Origin: Deltaproteobacteria bacterium
GTDB lineage: Bacteria > Desulfobacterota > Binatia > UBA9968
Direction: 5' to 3'
Assembly: GCA_016210115.1 (NCBI GenBank)
Contig: JACQUW010000107.1
Coordinates: 1-64,000, forward strand
DNA: 64,000 bases
Both the position numbers and the translations under genes were made by a program. The notes under the pieces were generated by a model, which was not told where the DNA came from, ran no database searches, and saw nothing but the letters and a program-made list of their open reading frames with translations. Position 1 is the first letter of the stretch. Every line of letters starts with the position of its first letter. Below are positions 61,584-64,000 of the stretch, piece by piece.

Positions 61584-63014
61584 TTAGTTTTTGCTTTCAC
61601 CGGCAGGGATAATCCGCCTGTTCTTGATCAAAAGGACGCCGCTGTTGGGACCGAGCGAGATCGGACCTCTAACAGGTTCGCCCAGAACATCAAAATAGGC
61701 TTCTTTCGATGTAAACGCCGCAGCCTCTCGATTGGGATTGACGAGCACCGCCGCATTTGCAAAATCTCGTTTCCAGAGCGGCCCGGCGGTCTGCATCGTC
61801 CCATGGGGAGGCCCCAGATCCAGATCAAACTCCTTGAACCAAAAATGTGGGATGCTCGAATCGCCCTCTTTGAAGGTCCAGTAGATTTGCCGCTCCGGCC
61901 CCGCCACTAAGAGGTAGCTGAAATAGACGTACAGTGTCCGCTCAATATTGCCTTCCAGACCCGCGGTGGGGGAATTGAGAAGCATTATTTTCCCGGACGG
62001 AGTTTTGTTGGCGCGATCGAGGTAGACCTTGAGCATTTCCTTCTCAAGAAACCCATGCCGGTTCGGCGCGTGCAGGCCGAAAATCTCTGCCTCTGCGCCC
62101 CCGGCAATCCGCTGCACTTCTGTGAAAAAATCAGGCTTAAAAGCCTCTGAGGTGGGATTCAACACAAGAGACTCCACGTTTGGAATGATTGGCACATGCA
62201 GCCCGGGAGCTACGTTCCTCAAGAACTCGAGCTGAGCCCGCTGAAAAGCCCCGTCGCTCGTATATTTCGCCTGCGTCCCGGCGGATCCGGCGTAAGAGGC
62301 AGAATGGCTCGTGCGAGTTGTTAGAAACTCGTCGAGAAGCACTCCATCCCAGAGCCCGCCGGATTCCCTGAGGGCTTTATTCACTTTTCTGACAAAGAAT
62401 GCCTGCCACTGTTTATTTGCCGGATCCGGCCAGTATTTCGGACTCCATGACGTTCCTTGAATCGGTCTTCCATCGCTGTCTTTGAGAAGCCAATCCGGCT
62501 GATTTTTGAGGATCCACTCGGTGTTCTCCTCATCAACGCTCCCCGCATCGATCATCGTGGCCACGGAGGTCAAGCTGCTCGACATGTAGAGCAGTGCTTT
62601 TGCCGACGGGTTAACTTTTTTGATCAGTCTCATGAGATTGCCTCTAAAGCCGGTCAGCAAAAACAAATCATAATGAGGCGCAACTCTTTTAACTTGTTCC
62701 TCCCGTGGCTCGAAAGACGAGAAAAGGCCCGTGGTGCGATATTTCCCCACGCGGTATGACGTCGAAGGTTTGTCCGGGTAAGTACTTAATTTGACGTCAA
62801 CGATCTCCCGCAACACCTCCGATCTCTCTCTCATGAACCTGGACCATAATGAGATTTGAGGAAGCGGAGGCAGTCGAGTCAGAGTCTTAACGCCCGTTTC
62901 TGTTGCCCACGATCGAATGGACAGGGGCACAATGTCAGACCACGGCGCAAAAGCCGTTAGGCCAACGACTATGGATAGAAAACCTATCAGTGCCACGATT
63001 CGTATTTGAGTCAT
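61584..63014 (-). CDS. secreted GHL15-type protein, copy 2
   Basis: A 476-residue paralogue of the gene at 55.2-56.6 kb. It has an N-terminal signal or membrane segment (IVALIGFLSIVVGLTAFAPW), then LFSSFEPREEQVKRVAPHYDLFLL, ALLYMSSSLT, YWPDPANKQWQAFF, GLWDGVLLDEF and QIYWTFKEGDSSIPHFWFKEFDLDLG. The two copies match closely over the barrel core and the WTFKEG/FDLDLG segment. It lies 54 bases before the large membrane-protein gene and 13 bases after the SDR gene, all on the minus strand. No enzyme activity is established for the family. Confidence 0.72.
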   Translation of the reverse strand: MTQIRIVALIGFLSIVVGLTAFAPWSDIVPLSIRSWATETGVKTLTRLPPLPQISLWSRFMRERSEVLREIVDVKLSTYPDKPSTSYRVGKYRTTGLFSSFEPREEQVKRVAPHYDLFLLTGFRGNLMRLIKKVNPSAKALLYMSSSLTSVATMIDAGSVDEENTEWILKNQPDWLLKDSDGRPIQGTSWSPKYWPDPANKQWQAFFVRKVNKALRESGGLWDGVLLDEFLTTRTSHSASYAGSAGTQAKYTSDGAFQRAQLEFLRNVAPGLHVPIIPNVESLVLNPTSEAFKPDFFTEVQRIAGGAEAEIFGLHAPNRHGFLEKEMLKVYLDRANKTPSGKIMLLNSPTAGLEGNIERTLYVYFSYLLVAGPERQIYWTFKEGDSSIPHFWFKEFDLDLGPPHGTMQTAGPLWKRDFANAAVLVNPNREAAAFTSKEAYFDVLGEPVRGPISLGPNSGVLLIKNRRIIPAGESKN

Positions 63015-63027
63015 ATCAGCGTAACAA

Positions 63028-64000
63028 TCAGACCGCCCTTGGCGCTTTGTCCAAATCGCTCCTTTTTCGAAGGCTATACTCGCGGCGCTGCCCTGATTTC
63101 AGCTCTGCATCAAAGGTTACAGAATCGTGCTTCGCCGTAAGGAGTCCGGCAAACGACAGCCATGTTTTTGTTAGCTCAGCGCCGGCAAAGAAATCAAAGC
63201 GCGGCTGCCATTTCAGTAGCCGCTTCGCCATTCTGTTTGAGAACGTGATGGGGCAGGTTTCTCGAATGAGGCGCCCTGGATTGTTCCACCCCGCTGGAGT
63301 GGAACAAGCGCCATCATTCGAATCCCAGGTACGGGCCTTCAGCCGAAGGAGTTGTTCCCGTGAAATGAGGTGCCGCACAAGGCGCTTGGTCACACGAATA
63401 CAGGCATCGAATGCGGGAACGGTCGATAACTGCTGATGGAACTGCTGGGACACAAGCAGTCGGGCAATCGCAGAAAGATTCGCTCGTATGCTGAAGGTCG
63501 ACGGGCAGACCCAGTACCGCCGAAGCTCTTCCGAGGAGATGGATCGAATCGCGGGAGGAGGATCGACCATTTGGGCAAAACCGACGATAAACTCTCTCCA
63601 ACTGACGGATTGATCCGCAGTAACAAAACACGCCTTTCCAATTGCCTCTTGGCTTTCCAAAGCCGCCGCGATGGCGTCACACACGTCGTCAACATAAACA
63701 GCGTTACAAATCCATTTTCCGTCGTCGATCAACGTAACAAGTCCGAGAAGAGAACTCTGTATGATATCGAGCACAAAGGCACCATACGGGCCATAGACCA
63801 GCGTCGGCCTTAGAATCACTGCCGGTAATCCTTCGCGCTGAACTCCCCTCCGGACCAGATTTTCCACTCTTGCTTTGACGTCAGAGTATCCTTCGCCGTA
63901 ACGTGAGATGGTAGCGGTTTCCTCCACGGCACTTTCTGGGCCTGGCGCGGGTCCATGGACGGCTACCGAACTGACGTGTACAAATCTCTCGATTTTTGCT
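63028..64000 (-). CDS. NAD-dependent epimerase/dehydratase-like SDR, partial (N-terminus beyond window)
   Basis: The frame reads through the edge of the window without a start. The part seen begins with FVHVSSVAVHGPAPGP, continues YGEGYSDVKARVENLV with the catalytic YxxxK, and has RPTLVYGPYGAFVLDI and CNAVYVDDVCDAIAAAL. This is the middle and end of an extended SDR. The last 150 residues diverge from the usual epimerase tail. It precedes the second GHL15-type gene on the same strand. Function: likely sugar or steroid-like oxidoreductase/epimerase, not more exact. Confidence 0.8.
   Translation of the reverse strand, partial: AKIERFVHVSSVAVHGPAPGPESAVEETATISRYGEGYSDVKARVENLVRRGVQREGLPAVILRPTLVYGPYGAFVLDIIQSSLLGLVTLIDDGKWICNAVYVDDVCDAIAAALESQEAIGKACFVTADQSVSWREFIVGFAQMVDPPPAIRSISSEELRRYWVCPSTFSIRANLSAIARLLVSQQFHQQLSTVPAFDACIRVTKRLVRHLISREQLLRLKARTWDSNDGACSTPAGWNNPGRLIRETCPITFSNRMAKRLLKWQPRFDFFAGAELTKTWLSFAGLLTAKHDSVTFDAELKSGQRREYSLRKRSDLDKAPRAV

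Noticed and set aside
1-64000. tRNA, rRNA, CRISPR arrays and transposases
   Set aside because: No repeat-spacer pattern, cloverleaf or transposase motif was recognised in the sequence read by eye.

Overview
The window is a 64 kb stretch of moderately GC-rich bacterial DNA, coding almost entirely on the minus strand. The heptose-7-phosphate genes, a GT9-type glycosyltransferase and exosortase-system-type hydrolases suggest a Gram-negative, uncultured-type organism. No rRNA, tRNA, CRISPR array, complete insertion sequence or phage gene was seen, and the species cannot be named from this sequence.

Region 1 (about 0.1-13.2 kb, all minus strand, read right to left) is a tightly packed operon. It encodes a nitrogenase-like NifD/BchN-type subunit (13154), a NifK/BchB-type subunit, a 3-hydroxyacyl-CoA dehydrogenase, one polypeptide that is two complete NifH/BchL-type iron proteins fused head to tail, an aldehyde dehydrogenase, a MoaD/ThiS-like protein, a molybdopterin (bis-MGD type) oxidoreductase, a small FMN-binding-fold protein, a PaaK-like acyl-CoA ligase and an FAD subunit of the xanthine dehydrogenase family. 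Overlapping stop/start codons tie several of these together. No nif cofactor-assembly or bacteriochlorophyll genes accompany them. The best reading is an undescribed ATP-driven, low-potential reductase working inside a CoA-dependent catabolic or detoxifying pathway. A near-consensus sigma-54 promoter abuts the first gene. In the fused iron protein the two halves have complementary losses, so only one of the two composite ATP sites looks canonical.

Region 2 (about 13.8-42.5 kb, minus strand) is a biosynthetic gene cluster. From its promoter end it encodes a phosphopantetheinyl transferase (frameshifted as read), an MbtH-like protein, a type II thioesterase, an AMP-ligase/ketoreductase/ACP starter enzyme, a C-A-PCP NRPS with a threonine-type pocket, a KS-AT-KR-ACP PKS ending in an epimerization-type domain, and a C-A-PCP NRPS with an aspartate-type pocket and an FkbM methyltransferase inserted in the A domain. 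Two radical SAM enzymes follow (one of the RiPP-maturation type), then two alpha/beta hydrolases with odd nucleophile elbows, a flippase and two GDP-heptose pathway enzymes (GmhA, HddC). The predicted core is a beta-hydroxy or related acyl starter, Thr, one reduced C2 unit and Asp (possibly methylated). There is no terminal thioesterase or reductase domain.

Region 3 (about 42.6-64 kb) is a surface-glycan locus: a plus-strand glycosyltransferase and nucleotide-sugar epimerase, then a minus-strand run with a GalE-like epimerase, an HddA-like heptose-7-phosphate kinase, four GT4-type glycosyltransferases, a zinc-dehydrogenase/Gfo-Idh-MocA pair, a second dehydrogenase-like protein, two paralogous secreted GHL15-type proteins, a GT9 glycosyltransferase, a methyltransferase, a large multi-pass membrane protein and an SDR running off the right edge. 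The heptose genes lie on both sides of the NRPS-PKS genes. This suggests that regions 2 and 3 form one island making a heptose-containing glycan, or a glycosylated lipopeptide exported by the flippase.
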